A stretch of DNA of 64,000 nt from Undaria pinnatifida (GCA_012845835.1 JABAKD010000013.1:11355201-11419200), one strand, 5' to 3'; shown: positions 47,441 through 60,700, counted from the first letter of the stretch. Made by a program: numbers and translations. The notes: generated from the letters alone by a model not told the origin.

Positions 47441-48320
47441 TCGGGTCCGGTCGGGGTGGTCCGAACCGAACCGTGAGAATATAAAATCTCTTGACCCGAA
47501 CCGGACCGTGAGATAAGAAAAACTCTTGGTCCGAACCGTTCGGACCCGTGTGAGTTTGAACTATTAATACCTCCTGAACCGACCCGACTCAACCCGCGAG
47601 ATTCTGGGACCTTCCTGAACCGACGGGTCACAACCAGTGAAACGCCCTGATAATGTAATGCCTGGTGCCTGGTACTAGCGTGTTTGCGATTTACAACCTC
47701 GGCGGGGTTTCAAAAAACGTGAAGCAGTATAGTCAAACCTACGAATGTCATATATTAGCCCGAGGACGACCAACCTGCGAAAAAAAATAGGTTAGAGCAT
47801 AAAAAAAATGGTAAATAGGAAAACGTGTTTTTGAACGTTTATTTTTCTGATTTTTCGTGTGTTGGGTTGGCCATTGATGATGATGTTCGACGGTTTCAAT
47901 ACTATTATTAAACGTCTTCCCACACAACTCCCACCCAACCAAAGTTGGTACATCGCAAACACCCGACTGTATACCACTATGTGCGGAAACAAACATAAGC
48001 AATCTTTGGAGATTAATATTGAAATAAATTTTAGCTTATATTTCCGGGTGGAGTGGTACGGAATAAAGGCTGTTCCCGACAGTCCAGAAAGCCAACAAGA
48101 CGTACATGCAGGTGCTCGGTCTGCTGGTAATGACACCTCTGAGGGTGCATCGACGGGCCGTCCAGCAAAGTTAACTCGCGTACGCCCACCCGCAACGTGG
48201 GCAGAAGATGTTAGCATTGCATGCCAAGGAAAACCTTACGAGGTAGCCATGGCATCAATAGTACTTTAGGCAGAAAAAAGCCTGACTGAGCTTCTCTGAG
48301 GGGAGAGACGTGCCCACTAA

Positions 48321-48596
48321 GGGCCGGTCCTAACGGACGAAAAAAATAACGATTCCTGACAAAAATAACGATTCCTGACATTTGAAATTCTGAACTGTCA
48401 CGATTAAATAAATCAAAAACACGTTGTTTTTGTCAGGGATCCGGACATCATTTTTTATGATATTTTTGAAAATCTTTAAACTATTCAAAATCAGGGCACC
48501 TGACAAAAAAAAACACCATTCGCGAAGAACTCACGTTTTTATTGTCAGTATTCCTGACATTTTTCTGTTGTTGGTTAGGAACGACCCTAACGCGCT
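48321..48596. mobile_element. Candidate MITE with agggccggtcctaac-type ends
   Basis: The left end agggccggtcctaac and the right end, read inversely, agggtcgttcctaac match at 13 of 15 positions. The interior is AT-rich with several attcctgaca repeats. The same end and attcctgaca motifs appear near 39815-39910. No target duplication was identified. Confidence 0.5.
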
Positions 48597-50214
48597 ACGG
48601 CGTGAGCAGTTGCGCCCTTGAGTGCATTCAGTCAAAGCCAGAGAGCGGCCAAAAACCACAATGGCAGAAAAATGCGTACAGTAAAATATAGAGTGCACCT
48701 CGCGCACCCTTTTACTGGCTTTTTTTTTAGTCATCGTTTTTACTCTTCAGTTCAATTCGTAAGAGATTTTACTCTCAGCGACCTTTTGGACAAGCTGTGG
48801 TCAAATGTGTCTTCCCTTTCCTCCCCCGATACTCGTTTACTGCGTAAGCTAAACAACCAGGGTACCGTTTCTTTTTTTCTTTTTTTTGGCGGTCTCCATG
48901 ATGGTTATCGAGTAGATTATATTGTACGGGGTGGAGAACCCTAACTCCGCACAAGGGGAGTGATCGCATCACGTAGTGTGAAAATGGTAAGGCACCCACG
49001 AGGCAGTTACATAGTAGTACCTATTGCTGTCCCTGGGGAGCGGTCACACCAGGAAACAAAGTATAACTCATTGGCGCTGTCATCCATACGCAAGAAAGTA
49101 GGCACAAGGTGCCGAAGTCCGTCTTACGAGCGGTTCTTGGAAGGATGCAGTTCACTCTTCATGCGACTCGTTGAACACCTCACGGCGCTTCGCGCTTGGT
49201 GCAAGAAATGTTTGTCTGGTTGGTGAAAACCCGACGTGCTCCGTCCCGGCATAGTAGGGATGCGAGGGTCTATGGCCATACGGCTACGGCCATGCACAAA
49301 CTGAGTACACCCCCGGTATTTTCTTAATTTTTATCGCGCATAGGGTTCAGCATTCCCACTTTTTAGTTTTTGATACCCATCCATTTGTATCGAACGTTAT
49401 ACTAGTCTAACTCAAAGTGCTTTGTCCGCACGTCGGGAGTGCGGTGGTGAAAGGTTCAACGCGAGCAAACAAACTCAAAACGCTGAGGGGGCGGGCAGCT
49501 TTTCCAATTGCACGCCCTCTCAGCCGGCGAGAGACGCGAGATGCACCCTGCATACAAGTATGCGTATACAGCAGTACAGGACGCCTACTACTGCTGTAGT
49601 AAGAACAGGAAACAGAGTAATAAGAAAAAACAAACATGATATTTGCAGGAAATACAATAAATCCGGGAGCCGTTGTACTGGAGTTACAATTGACAGCGCC
49701 CTATTCCAAACAAGAAGCCCAGCCTTGGTCGCATTTACGTTCATTGTCAGGTGTCCTGTAGACACAGGTTACGGTAGAGATGGACCACTTTTTTGTCTGA
49801 GGCTCTTCACTCGAGGAGCTCCGTACCGCCACCGAAAAACTGACCTGGGAGACAAAACCGAAAATGCAACCCTTGTGATGAACAAACCCCATGGTCTAGG
49901 TACACACAAAAAAAAGCTTGTTGCGAAACAAGAACGAAATTTCCGACGATTTTGGGTTAAGGGGCCCCATCGTTCAGAAAACACTTTCGCCAAAAAGAGG
50001 TACAGTACCTCTAACGTAGCACGCGCCTATACCGTACAGTACGTATCGGCTTACAAAATTCATCGAGTACGTACTTGCTGACCGGCGTTGGACGCAAAAG
50101 GCTGAAGCTTGACGTGGCCGATCGTGTTGTACAAAGCTGAGCCTTTACGTTCGTCTCCCCTTGGGCATCTCGCGCCAGAGTGGAGGACACCTACAGGGTT
50201 TGCAAGTCAAGTTT

Positions 50215-50430
50215 GGCGAGCAACCTATCATTTGTCGCCCGGCATTCACTTAGGTGCGGCGAGCAGCATGTCATGTGTCGCCGGTCATTCAGTTAGGTGT
50301 GGCGAGAAACGTGTTACTCTCACGAGGAATGTCAGTTAGGCAAGGTGAGCGGGGCATTCAGTTAGGTGTGGCGAGAAACGTGTTACTCTGACGAGGAATG
50401 TCAGTTAGGTAAGGCGAGCAGCATGTCAAT
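50215..50430 (+). repeat. ~75-bp tandem repeats
   Basis: Units built from gcattcagttaggtgtggcg, agaaacgtgttactct and acgaggaatgtcagttagg recur about three times with partial flanking units. Confidence 0.75.
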
Positions 50431-51621
50431 GTCACGTGCGTGCACGGACAAGGCAAGAATACGCCACAACAGTTATCTTTGACGCAGCAGCATTCTGGTC
50501 GCTGCGTGCTCACAGACACACAGGGTAAGGAATAACGGAAGGCAGTGAACGAGCGAAGAAAGTCACGAGGAGAGCGCGCTACGACTGGGGCAGCACTTTG
50601 AGGCCAAAGTACGGATGATTGGCGGGGGCTCCCAAACCAAAAACGTTTGAAAAGCATTTGGCAAGCGTTTGTACTGCATTTTCGGATACATACCTAGGCT
50701 ATCGGATTGATTATGGAGCTGCACACATTCCCGTTTTCTCAAAGGGGGGTTGTGGGGCAAGGCATAAGGGCTGGCTCCTGAAGTAATTCGCCTCAGAAAA
50801 GTCAAGCGCACCTTTATTATGTCGTGCGTCTATAAAAAATGACAAGCAAACACTACATACGAACCCCGCCCCCCCGTAAAATTACTCACCACTCCCTCTC
50901 CTACATACCGCAACAACAAAGACAACCAAAAGCCCCGAAACACCGTAAAACACGCAAGACAACACATCGCCTCAGACGAATTCCCGAGCTGATTCTCTCG
51001 ACAACGTCGGGGGAGTTGCAAACAAACGCCGACGGATGCGTCTACGGCAATATCTCGACGACATATTTCCCAGGCCGTCATTTTCATTGGGGTGCATCCC
51101 CCGGCCCCCTCTGGTTGGGAGAATTTTCCACGAAAAAAATCACCCCCGGGGTGTGAGTAAACTTGCGTGATACCCACATCAAAAATACCGCATAACACCC
51201 AAAATTAACACACACCCACGAACGAACTCCCGAGTTCATTTCCTTTCTCAGCAACGGCGCGAGGGGGGGGGTGTACTCGATATTCATGCATGGCCGTAGT
51301 CGTATGACCATAGCTATTAGACCCTCGCATCCCTACAATGCAGGCACGGAGCATGTCGGGTTTTCAACAACCAGGCAGACATTGCTCACCAAGCGGGGGG
51401 CGGGGGGTAGCAAACAAACGCCGAGCGATACGTGTATCTTTCCCAAAACCATAATTTTCGTTGTGTGTGCCCCCCTTGCTTTCATAGGGAGGAAAAAAAC
51501 CGGCACCGAAATTCCTCCCAAGCGGTGCGCATGTTTTCTTGAGCGTTTTCTTGGGAAAAAATCCGCGCGGAGACTCAACACAGGGAGTATATTATCTTGC
51601 GTGTTTCATACGGGTACGCAC

Positions 51622-52063
51622 CATCATAAAGTCGTTCCTCCTCGAAAATTTTGCCCTCTCGAGCGCCGCCTGTTCCGCCCCCTGCCTCGCAGAGAGCTGG
51701 ACGTTCCGGTACCGGTTCGGACTCACGATGCCGCCTCTCTCGTCCGCCGACTCGATTACGCCTGGCCCCGAATTTCGTCTTCGCATCGTATGCCCGGGAG
51801 AAAGAGGCAGTTGTTCCGCCAAGTTCCCGTCTCCTCCGGTCGCCGCCGACGCCGCCGACGAAGGAGAGGCCTCGGCTACTGGCGGTGTCTGCGATGGCGC
51901 CGGCCAACGTAACTCCCTCGGCTGGGGAGACCAGTGGCGGGGTGGGCTGCTGAACACCATGGAAGATGGAGACTGCGCCTCTTGCATAGTGCTGGAAGCC
52001 GCGGAGGAGCAGGAGAGAGGAGATATGGGTTGCTGGGGGCTGCCGGGGGTGCCGGGGGCGAAC
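51622..52063 (-). CDS. Candidate Ser/Pro-rich exon of the phosphatase gene
   Basis: The acceptor ctcgcag and donor gtgcgt bound an open frame reading FAPGTPGSPQQPISP, SPSSMVFSSPPRHWSP, LAEQLPLSPGHTMRRRNS and RRNDFMM. The C/G preference at third positions and the Ser-Pro richness favour this frame over an overlapping open one. Starting at 52063 needs a two-base carry-over. An in-phase acceptor cagcccccag would start it at 52032. Long overlapping frames on the plus strand are shadows. Confidence 0.5.
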
Positions 52064-55000
52064 CTGCGAGAGTAACCGGAAGCAGCGTCGGGGATTAAAT
52101 TCAACAACGCTCGCGGGTCGGGTCACTTCTCGTGGGCCGGGTCAGGTCAAGGTGGCCCGGCTCAACCCGTGATATTGGAAAAACTCATAACCGACCCGAC
52201 CCGACCCGATCCGACCCGCGAGATTTCCAAGACCTCATGACGACCCAACCGAACTCGACCCGCCATGTTTGAAAAAGTCCTGACCCGTGCAAATGCCTCA
52301 TTTCATCGGCCTTTAGACTGCACAATACTAATACACTGCAAAAACGCACACACAGTAATGTGACCCCGGACCCCTTTAACGCGATCAGCACCCCACACTA
52401 ACGTGACTCCGGACCAACTCTTATGTAGCCCTGGACCACTCTAGTGTGACCCAGGTCTGGTTTGAGTTATCAAAAAGAAAGCCATGTCCAACTCTATGGC
52501 CAAAAACATCATCGGCTACGACCAACACATATACCATGATAAACATCGCGGTCATTCTTGGGCCTTACAAATCATGACCACAGCATCCGATGAAGAAAAA
52601 AAATGCACGGGACGGGGTATACAGTAAAAAGAGCCGCTCTAATTTCTTTCCCGGCGCGCACTCTGGCGGTTACTCGGACAGGAATTACAGTACCAGCCCC
52701 GCAACAAGAAACCGAGACATGAGCTTTAGGCTAGATGTTCGTATATAAAAAAGACTATGTCATGTGACCAACATATTTTATCTTCAAACGAACACCTGTA
52801 GAGCAGCTGTCGAATTTCTTATTGATATCTCACTGATTTTCAAGCCACGTTTCTTGTGCGGTGCCTTCTTATAAGAGGGCCGACAGTGTACACCCATTTC
52901 TTATTTCCCGGCGATGTATAAGCTATGTTTCTGGTAAGAAGGCCGGTAGTGCATTGATTCCCCACATCCAGACGCGCTGACTCACTTCCGTGCTTGAAAG
53001 GACAACAGAGTCTCAGTCGATCGGCCCCTGGCCATCTTAGCGCCGCCGCGTCGGCTTCCGTCATTCCTCAAGCCCTGAACCACGCGGTCGGGGTGGCGAG
53101 GGGGAGTATTCGGTCTCGCCACCTGTCAAGGGTTGGGGTGGGGGGAGAGAGGGAGCAACACACCGTATGAGAAAATGTTTGCTGGGATATCATAGGTACT
53201 CATGCTCTAGAGTGATCGGAGCCTGTTCCGTGACCGCCATCTAAATTATGGGGATGAGTTATTATGAGAACAAACACAGCAACAACAACAACAACAACAG
53301 CTAGAAAACCCGACCACCAAATCGCTAAACGACAATCTACACGATGGGGCACTGGCACAAAACGAACAAAAACAGAAAAAAAGCAGCTGAACGGGGCAGA
53401 GCAAAAAACGGGGCGCAAACACAACGCGCGGGGGTTGTTATCTGCAGGCTGAAGAAAAATCTAGCGGTGAGTGTAAGCTTTCGTGCAATGCGTTATTGAC
53501 GGACGTATCATGTTAGTACAGGAGGGGGGCCATTGCCGCAAGGCGTGTCTCCTATAAAAACAGGCCACCCGTGCTCTAGAAATAGTATCGCTGCTGCTGA
53601 AAAGACAAATTTTACAGAAAGCGGTACTCATAAAAAACAAGAAAAAACGTTCCATTGGCGTTCGTGCTCAAGCTAATTGGCAGCTGTGAGTCGGCAGGAA
53701 TAAACGACTATTTCGTAACTGTTAATAATCGGTAGGTACCTTTATTCTAACTAACTGACCTTAGTCGGAAAAATTGGCAGGTGAAGCCAAGCGATGGCCA
53801 GCCGACTTCCCGACTGAAAAATGAGCGAAATCAACCCCCCCGGCCGAGTGGGCCCCGCCCAAAAGGGAAAAAATGCATCTCGCATTAAGCGACAATTCCA
53901 GATAGTATGGAAAACCAGCAAGTCGCATGCAGGTAGTTATTAATAGCACCTACGGGAAGCGACTAAGTGTTAGTCCGACTAATACCTAGTTGGTGACTTA
54001 AGTCGTGCCGACTCAACACCTCCAGTTGTTAACCCTTCTGGGATTTCAGAGAAAAAAAAAAGACGAGACAAAAACATGGCCAACACACAGCAACGGCAGC
54101 AATTACAGCCCTTTCGGGGCCCATATACACTGCCAAGAAAAAAAAGAGGACTGCGACATGTTTAAGCGTCTGCGAGTGGCGTGAGCGCGCGCGCAGCAGT
54201 ACGAGTGTATAGGATTATGCCGCACCCGTGCTATACGACCCTTCCTTGCGTTGTTGCACGTCGAACACCAAATTTTATAAACCCCCTGATTGGTGAGAGC
54301 CCGACGTGCTCCGTCCCGGCACAGTACGGATGCGAGGGTCTATGGTCATGCGACTACGGGCATGCACAAACTGGGTAAAGCTCCCTATCAGCAGTGCCGG
54401 ATGCTTTAGTAATCAGTTTTCATCGTCAGTGTTCTTCTCTGGAGCCCCATGGGGGTCAATAAACTCGTGCGGGACGCGCGCTGCGACAGAGCTGCACCAC
54501 GTTTTTTCTGGGGTTTCCTCTAGAAGCTGAGCGAGGCTACGGCATGGGGGTACCCCCCCTTTTATCACTGCCGGATCAGAGCCAGTCGCACGAGTGACTC
54601 TGTACCTCACTGACAAAAACACGTTAGGTTGGTAGCTTGGCGCAACGTAGCCAACCATCTCGCTAATTATTCATGTGTCGAAACATTTTTAAACAGCACG
54701 AAAGAAAGCCTATGACCGCAAGGAACAGGGGGCTCACTCTCGCGAGTGACCCCGAGCCATTGGAAAAAAAAGTTCAAAAGGGATCCCCCTACCGTAGCTT
54801 TGGTCAGCTTAAGACCTCTCCCTAAAACTGATTTGGAGAAGTATAAAACTGCTACCGGATGAAAACTCCCATGGCCTCCGTACACCGCGAGAATCACGCA
54901 AAAAAAAATGACCTAGACTAACCCCTTTAGAACTGCCCCTACGTTGCCGGGGGACAACAGCTTGGAATTAGTGCGGAGTAATTTTAGCAGTACAGTCGTG

Positions 55001-55225
55001 GTCCCTCATTAGCGGGGTGCCTTGCTAGATTATAACAACCGCACAACGGTGGAACCCCTAATTATACTCTCGCGAATTAGTGTACTAGTCTGTAAGACGA
55101 GGTCGTGACAAAGCGACTTCCACCACACTATTCTGGCATATACCGCAATAAGCGGCACCGCCATAACGTGGGACCCACGATCACATTAAGAAACCCTGCA
55201 ATTCTGCACGAAAAACAGCACTCAC
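52064..55225 (-). other. Interval between candidate exons
   Basis: It holds a GACCC-rich repeat (52110-52300), a (CAA)n run near 53278-53300, the second gagtcggca-ended element (53675-54012), a gcgagggtctatgg repeat copy (54290-54380) and an accctttttggg-like trace (54915-54985). An unseen short exon here would reconcile splice phases, but I could not identify one. Confidence 0.45.
53675..54012 (-). mobile_element. MITE-like element with gagtcggca ends, copy 2
   Basis: This is the inverse-oriented homologue of 42239-42548, with the same ends (gtgagtcggca and gccgactca) and shared interior blocks including gggccccgccc and gatggccagc. Divergence between the copies is substantial. Confidence 0.65.
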
Positions 55226-55441
55226 CGGTCCACTCCGCTCTGGCGTTCCCGCCCTAAACTGCCTCCCACGGACTCCCGCCCCCGCCCCCCCATCCGACGT
55301 CGATCCCCGTCCCCTCCCCAAGGCACTCCCCCTCCTTCCGCTCATCTCGCCGACGGCTGGAGAGCTGGCGCCCCTTAACATCCTTCTCGGCGAGGGTGTT
55401 GACGCCATGGGAATCGGGCGTTTGATCATGACTTCCCTCGT
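55226..55441 (-). CDS. Candidate exon: basic Ser/Gly/Arg-rich segment
   Basis: The acceptor ctgcatcag and donor gtgagt bound 72 complete codons that start TREVMIKRPIPMASTPSP and continue SSPAVGEMSGRRGS to GTPERSGP. It joins the 57793 donor in phase 0. The composition suggests a disordered, phosphorylatable region. An internal ATG could also act as a start if this were a separate transcript. Confidence 0.55.
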
Positions 55442-55489
55442 CTGATGCAGAGGTTTCCGCGAGAAAGAGGCGGACGAGCGGGTCGGGTC

Positions 55490-56690
55490 GGGGGGGGGGG
55501 GGGGGGGGGCGTACTGATTTGTTGCTTGCCTTAGTCATTTTACCATCAATCACGCATCCCTTTGGAGACGGAAGACGCGTGGGGGAGGGGGGATTCATTG
55601 CCATGCATGGCCGAAGCCCCTAAGACCATAGCCATTCGCGTTCCTCGAATGCCGGGACGAGCTACGTCGGGTTTCACCGACCAGGCAGACATTGCTTGCG
55701 CCAAGTGCGCGCGCCGGGGGGTGGGTATAATCATTGTCATACATGGCCGCAGCCTTAGTACCATACCTGGTAGACATTTCCCGACATGGCGGGATATAGC
55801 ACGCCTGATTTTCACCGACTAGGAACACGTCGCTTGCACCGAGCGCGCGGGCGAGGGGGTGGGGGGGGGGGGTACGTACTTATATTGCTTACCTTGGTAA
55901 TTTGACCATTGACCACGCATTCCTTCCAAGACAGGGCGAGGAAGGGGGGTGGGGGGCCATAGTCGTATTATGTATGGCTGTAGTATGTCACACTATAGAC
56001 CCCCCACATCCCTATACCGCCGGGACGAACCAGGCCGGGTTTTCACCGACCAAGCAGACGCTGCTTGCACCAAGCGCGAACCGCCGTGAGGCGTACGGCG
56101 AGTCGCTTGAAGGGTAAGCAGCATCCCACAAAGGAGCGCTTTTGTGAGGCGGAAATCGGCACCTTGTGCGTACTTTCTTGCACACGGATTACAGCATCGA
56201 ATCATGTAATATCTTTTCAAGTGTGGCCACTTCCAGGAGGGCGTAGGGGGTTGATGCAGGGGTTTCCGTGGGAGGGAGCGGGGGGGGAGGGGGGGGGGGC
56301 GTACTCATTTGTTGCTTGCCTCAGCCATTTGACCATTGACCATGCATCCCTTTCGATACGGAGAACCTTTATTATTCCTAACAGAGACACCTTCCTCCCA
56401 CAAAGGAGCGCTTTTGTGAGGCGGAAATCGGCACCTTGTGCGTACTTTCTTGCACACGGATTACAGCATCGAATCATGTAATATCTTTTCAAGTGTGGCC
56501 ACTTCCAGGAGGGCGTAGGGGGTTGATGCAGGGGTTTCCGTGGGAGGGAGCGGGGGGGAAGGGGGGGGGGGCGTACTCATTTGTTGCTTGCCTCAGCCAT
56601 TTGACTATTGACCATGCATCCCTTTCGATACGGAGAACCTTTCTTATTCCTAACAGAGACACCTTCAACATTCAGGGTGTGTGGGGGGGA
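55490..56690 (+). repeat. Cluster of G-run modules and a 272-bp tandem pair
   Basis: Modules of two related types alternate: ttgcttgcctcagtcatttg with gaccattgaccacgcat (about 55510, 55873, 56300, 56575), and tatgaccatagaccctcgca-like with gccgggacga and caccgaccaggcagac (about 55595, 55725, 55955). Most are preceded by a G homopolymer. Positions 56124-56395 and 56396-56667 are a nearly identical 272-bp tandem pair. Single copies of the second type occur at 44150, 49220, 51280 (-) and 54290. Confidence 0.75.
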
Positions 56691-57084
56691 GCATATATGA
56701 TTATAGCCAATATGCTGGCATTTACGAAGCCATACGCGGGGCGATTTTTAGGAGAATTCACAGATAGAATCAACTTACAAAGTTCGAAATACCGGCGCCC
56801 TCTCGCCTTCCGAAAAACGAAAAATAGCATATTTATTTTTTGGTTTTAGCATAGCGAGTATAATTGGAGAAGAATGTGGTAGCGTAATCTATATTCTTAT
56901 GCTCGTTTTACACCGAAATGCGTAAAAAGTTGGGAAAAAAACGGAACAGATTTACGTCTTCTTTAAACCGATCGGTGTCAATCAATCAAGAGCAGTTAAT
57001 GAATCAGTCGAATAATCATCCATCCAACAAACCTACAAGTCTCAATTAAAATAATCAAATCAATCCATCGAATATTAACAATAC

Positions 57085-57560
57085 CTTCCTACGCCTTGAT
57101 CAGCTATCCAACCAACCTACTAGTTCCAATCAAATCAATCAAATCAATCCATCAATCCATCATAATAACATTACCTTCCCATGCTTTGATCAGTTATCCA
57201 ACCAACCTACCAGCATCGATAAAATCAAAATAACCAATCCATCAACCCACCAAATATTAATATTGCCTTTCCATGGTTTGGTCGGCTACGCAACCAACCT
57301 ATCAGTATCAATCAAATCAGCCAAATCAATCAATCTATCAATCCATCAAATATTATTGCTTCCTTCTCATTTGATTCGCTATCCAACCAACCTGCCAGTA
57401 TCAATAAAGTCTATCGATTCAAATCAACCCGTAAATGTTAATGCTACCTTCCCGTGCTTGACCGGTATTCAACAAACCTACCAGTATATCTCTAATCCAT
57501 CAATAAATCCGTCATTCGCTCAAATCATAATTTTACACTGACCAGCTATCTAACCAAGCT
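57085..57560 (+). repeat. ~90-bp minisatellite in tcaa-rich DNA
   Basis: Six units carry ctatccaaccaacctaccag or close variants (near 57105, 57195, 57285, 57378, 57466, 57545), separated by atcaatcaaatcaatc-type sequence. A (tcaa)n-rich tract continues on both sides to 57000 and 57785. In transcript sense it lies directly after the 57793 donor. Confidence 0.8.
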
Positions 57561-57792
57561 ACCGGAGTCAATCAAATCAATCAACCGACCAATCAATCAA
57601 GCACCCAATCAAACAATCAATCAAACAATCAATCAATCAATCAATCAGCAGTCAATAAGCAATCAATCAAACAGTCAATCCATCAACTCCATCTATCAAA
57701 TTTGTCCATTCACCATTTCATCAATCCATCAACTAATTCAATCAATCAATGAACCAATCAACAAATCAATCAATCAATCGATCAAAGCTTAC

Positions 57793-60700
57793 CTCCGTCA
57801 GTCGCGTTGCCTCAGGGGGCATTGTTCCTTTGGCGACGAGGTCTCCTTTGCACACACCGGGATCGGTATTGAACACCCCCCGGGATTCTTCGAACTCGTT
57901 TCTGCGAGACGAACGAAAAAATGAGCAAAAAACAAACCAGTTTGTAATTTTAAAAAATACACACGTAATACACGAAAATATGAAAGAACCTTAAACGAAG
58001 ATACACAAATTCAAGGTTCCCTTCGCCCTTCGGGTCCCTTCGGGGTGTGGTTGGCTTGAAATTCCGGAGGGTGTCTCAAGTGAAAAAGGCAACACAGGCG
58101 TTACCATGAGCGACACCAGGGATAATATTAAAAAAAAAACTCTTGAAAACTGACAAGTGCAAAAACAAAAAGCAAATGTAAAGAACTACCAGTATACTCG
58201 TTTGGGCTGGTCTGTCTTACTTGTCCAGTAGCTTGCCCGGTGGCTATTTGTTTTCGCTCGTTTTTATAAGAGTTTTGTCCCCCTTTTCAACTTGCGAGGC
58301 TCCCGCGATTTCAAGCAAACATTACCTCCGAAGGGGAACTTTGTAAAACATATACCAGATAAATATATATATCCAGTATGTGACAAACGAACAGATAAAA
58401 AAAACGAAAAAACGAAAAAACGAAAAAAACAACTATACATCTATGAAAAATATGCACTTTTTGTTTTGACATGCTGTTCTCCGGCGGCCGAGGATCGTTT
58501 TCTCGCGCTTTCGGCTGCGGGGCAACAAGGCGCCCATCGGTACATTACGATGCATGTCTCGATCCCGGCAGAGCTCCGTGGTGGTGCTCTGAGCATCCTA
58601 CGTCGCTGACTGGCTCTCTTTTTCAAGGGCTTGCGCTCCGCCTCGCTGCTCAAGCCGAGTAGGCGCATGGGAAAGCCAACATTCGATTTTAATAGCCCGC
58701 TACCCTCTCGCAGTTTTGTATTCGCTCCGCTGTCCCGCCCGCTGTACCACCTCATCAGTCCAATTGCTTATCCTCTCTGGTGTCAGCCACGACGCAGTAG
58801 CAGCACCAGCAGCACTTCTTTGTGAAAGCCACGGACGGCGCTTCTGTGTGTATGCGTGTGCGCTTCTGTGTATGGGTGGGTGGGGTGTGTGCTGTCATCT
58901 AAGTGGGAAGCTGGAAAGTCCCAACGTAACGTAACGTAACGTAACGTAACCTGACCTAACCTAACCAAAGCGAACTCAGCTCAGCTCAACTCAACTCAAC
59001 CCAACCCAACCCAACCCAATCCAACCCAACCCAACCCAACCCAACCCAACCCAACCCAACCCAACCCAACCCAACCCAACCCAACCCAACCCAACCCAAC
59101 CCAACCCAACCCAACCCAACCCAACCCAACCCAACCCAACCCAACCCAACCCAACCCAACCCAACCCAACCCAACCCAACCCAACCCAACCCAACCCAAC
59201 CCAACCCAACCCAACCCAACCCAACCCAACCCAACCCAACCCAACCCAACCCAACCCAACCCAACCTTGACTGAATTGCTTTGCTGTGATTGCGCGTTGG
59301 TGTGTGTGCATCCCAACGCAACTCTACAGGTTATGAACGAATATTCCATGCTATCACTATTTTTATTGACGAATTATCCGATATACCACGCCTCAGATAG
59401 ATCACATCCTTAGTCATGATGGGTGTCTTCTTTTAGGGGAGACAGATCCCTGACCTATGTGGTCTACACGGCCTATGATCACGTCGCTGGGCAAGAGCCC
59501 GATATTCTGATTGGCTTACTACGTCTCTCTTTGGTTTGCTCCGTACTATACAGATCCTGTGCGATACATCGTAACGACAGACAACGGATCAATTAATACA
59601 CTATCTCGATCGTGGTCTATCCGACGTGCGAAACACGAGTATGTCCGGTCATCTCACCTGAGCCTCGAGGACACACGCCGCACGAGCGGTTTCTGTGCGG
59701 CCCGCTGCTGCGTTCTCCTCTGCGCCATTCTCAGCTGCTCTCTTGGCGACTGCCGCTCGTGCTGTTGCCTCCAACTCTCGCCGTTAACGCCGGAAAAGGG
59801 CGATGCGCACTCGGCAACAACTCGTCCCGACCGACCTGCTCACGAACGCACACCCAAACAAACGCAAGCGCGGCGCTGAGTCAATTATGGAGGCATGTAT
59901 CAATTTTGCAGGGTAGTCCTCGGGAAAATTCCCGAGGTAATTTTCCCGTGCTGTACGTCGGTCCCGGTACTCGGCGGAATACCGTCATATTTGGGCAAAC
60001 CGTGTACCGCCGAAGGCGGTACCGTCAAAAATCGAAAAACCGTCAACCGTTTAAAAAGTACCGTCATTTTGCAGCACCGCCATAAAAGTACCGTCAAATA
60101 AGCGAAGTACCGTTTCCCGTTTAGAAAAACCATCATATTCAGAACCGTCAAAGATTGTAGGGTGATGGTTTTCATTGAATGTTTTCATGTTTTAGGTTTT
60201 ATTGTTTACAGTAGTAGTATTGTTTTATTGTCTTATTTTGGTGCTAAATGTCTAAATGTTGTTTCGCGTGAGGCTGGTGAGTTTGTCAGCTTGACGGTTC
60301 GACGATTAGTCTAGCCTCTATTCGTCCGTTCTATATAGGTATGCAGGAACATCAGCGGGGTGGTGCCGGCATGCTTGATCGCCGCCCGGCAGGTACTGTC
60401 AAGTATTTCGTCATTCGTAATTCTGTATTTCTCAGTGGCGGAACCGTCATATTTCAGTACCCTCAAAAAAGTACCGTCAAATTTGGCAGTACCGGGACCG
60501 GTACCGTCGTTTTGCAGTACCGCCAAAAAAGTACCGTCAAATATCGAAAAACCGTCTACCGTCTAGAAATATCGTCACTTTTCGATACCGCCGAAAAAGT
60601 ACCGTCAAATTCGGCGATACCGTGTACCGCCAAAAGTGGTACCGTGAGAAATCGAAATACCGTCAACCGTTTGAAAAGTACCGTCATTTCGCAATACCGT

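Noticed and set aside
51575-52126. 183-residue overlapping minus-strand frame
   Set aside because: It overlaps the candidate exon in another frame, and the Ser-Pro-rich frame has better third-position bias and ends at a consensus donor.
58925-59267. Interstitial telomere
   Set aside because: The unit is CCCAAC, not a TTTAGGG- or TTAGGG-type repeat, and the locus is within an intron.
58986-59349. VGLGW repeat proteins of 106-117 residues
   Set aside because: All three minus-strand frames of the (CCCAAC)n array are open, which is a property of the hexamer and not of selection.
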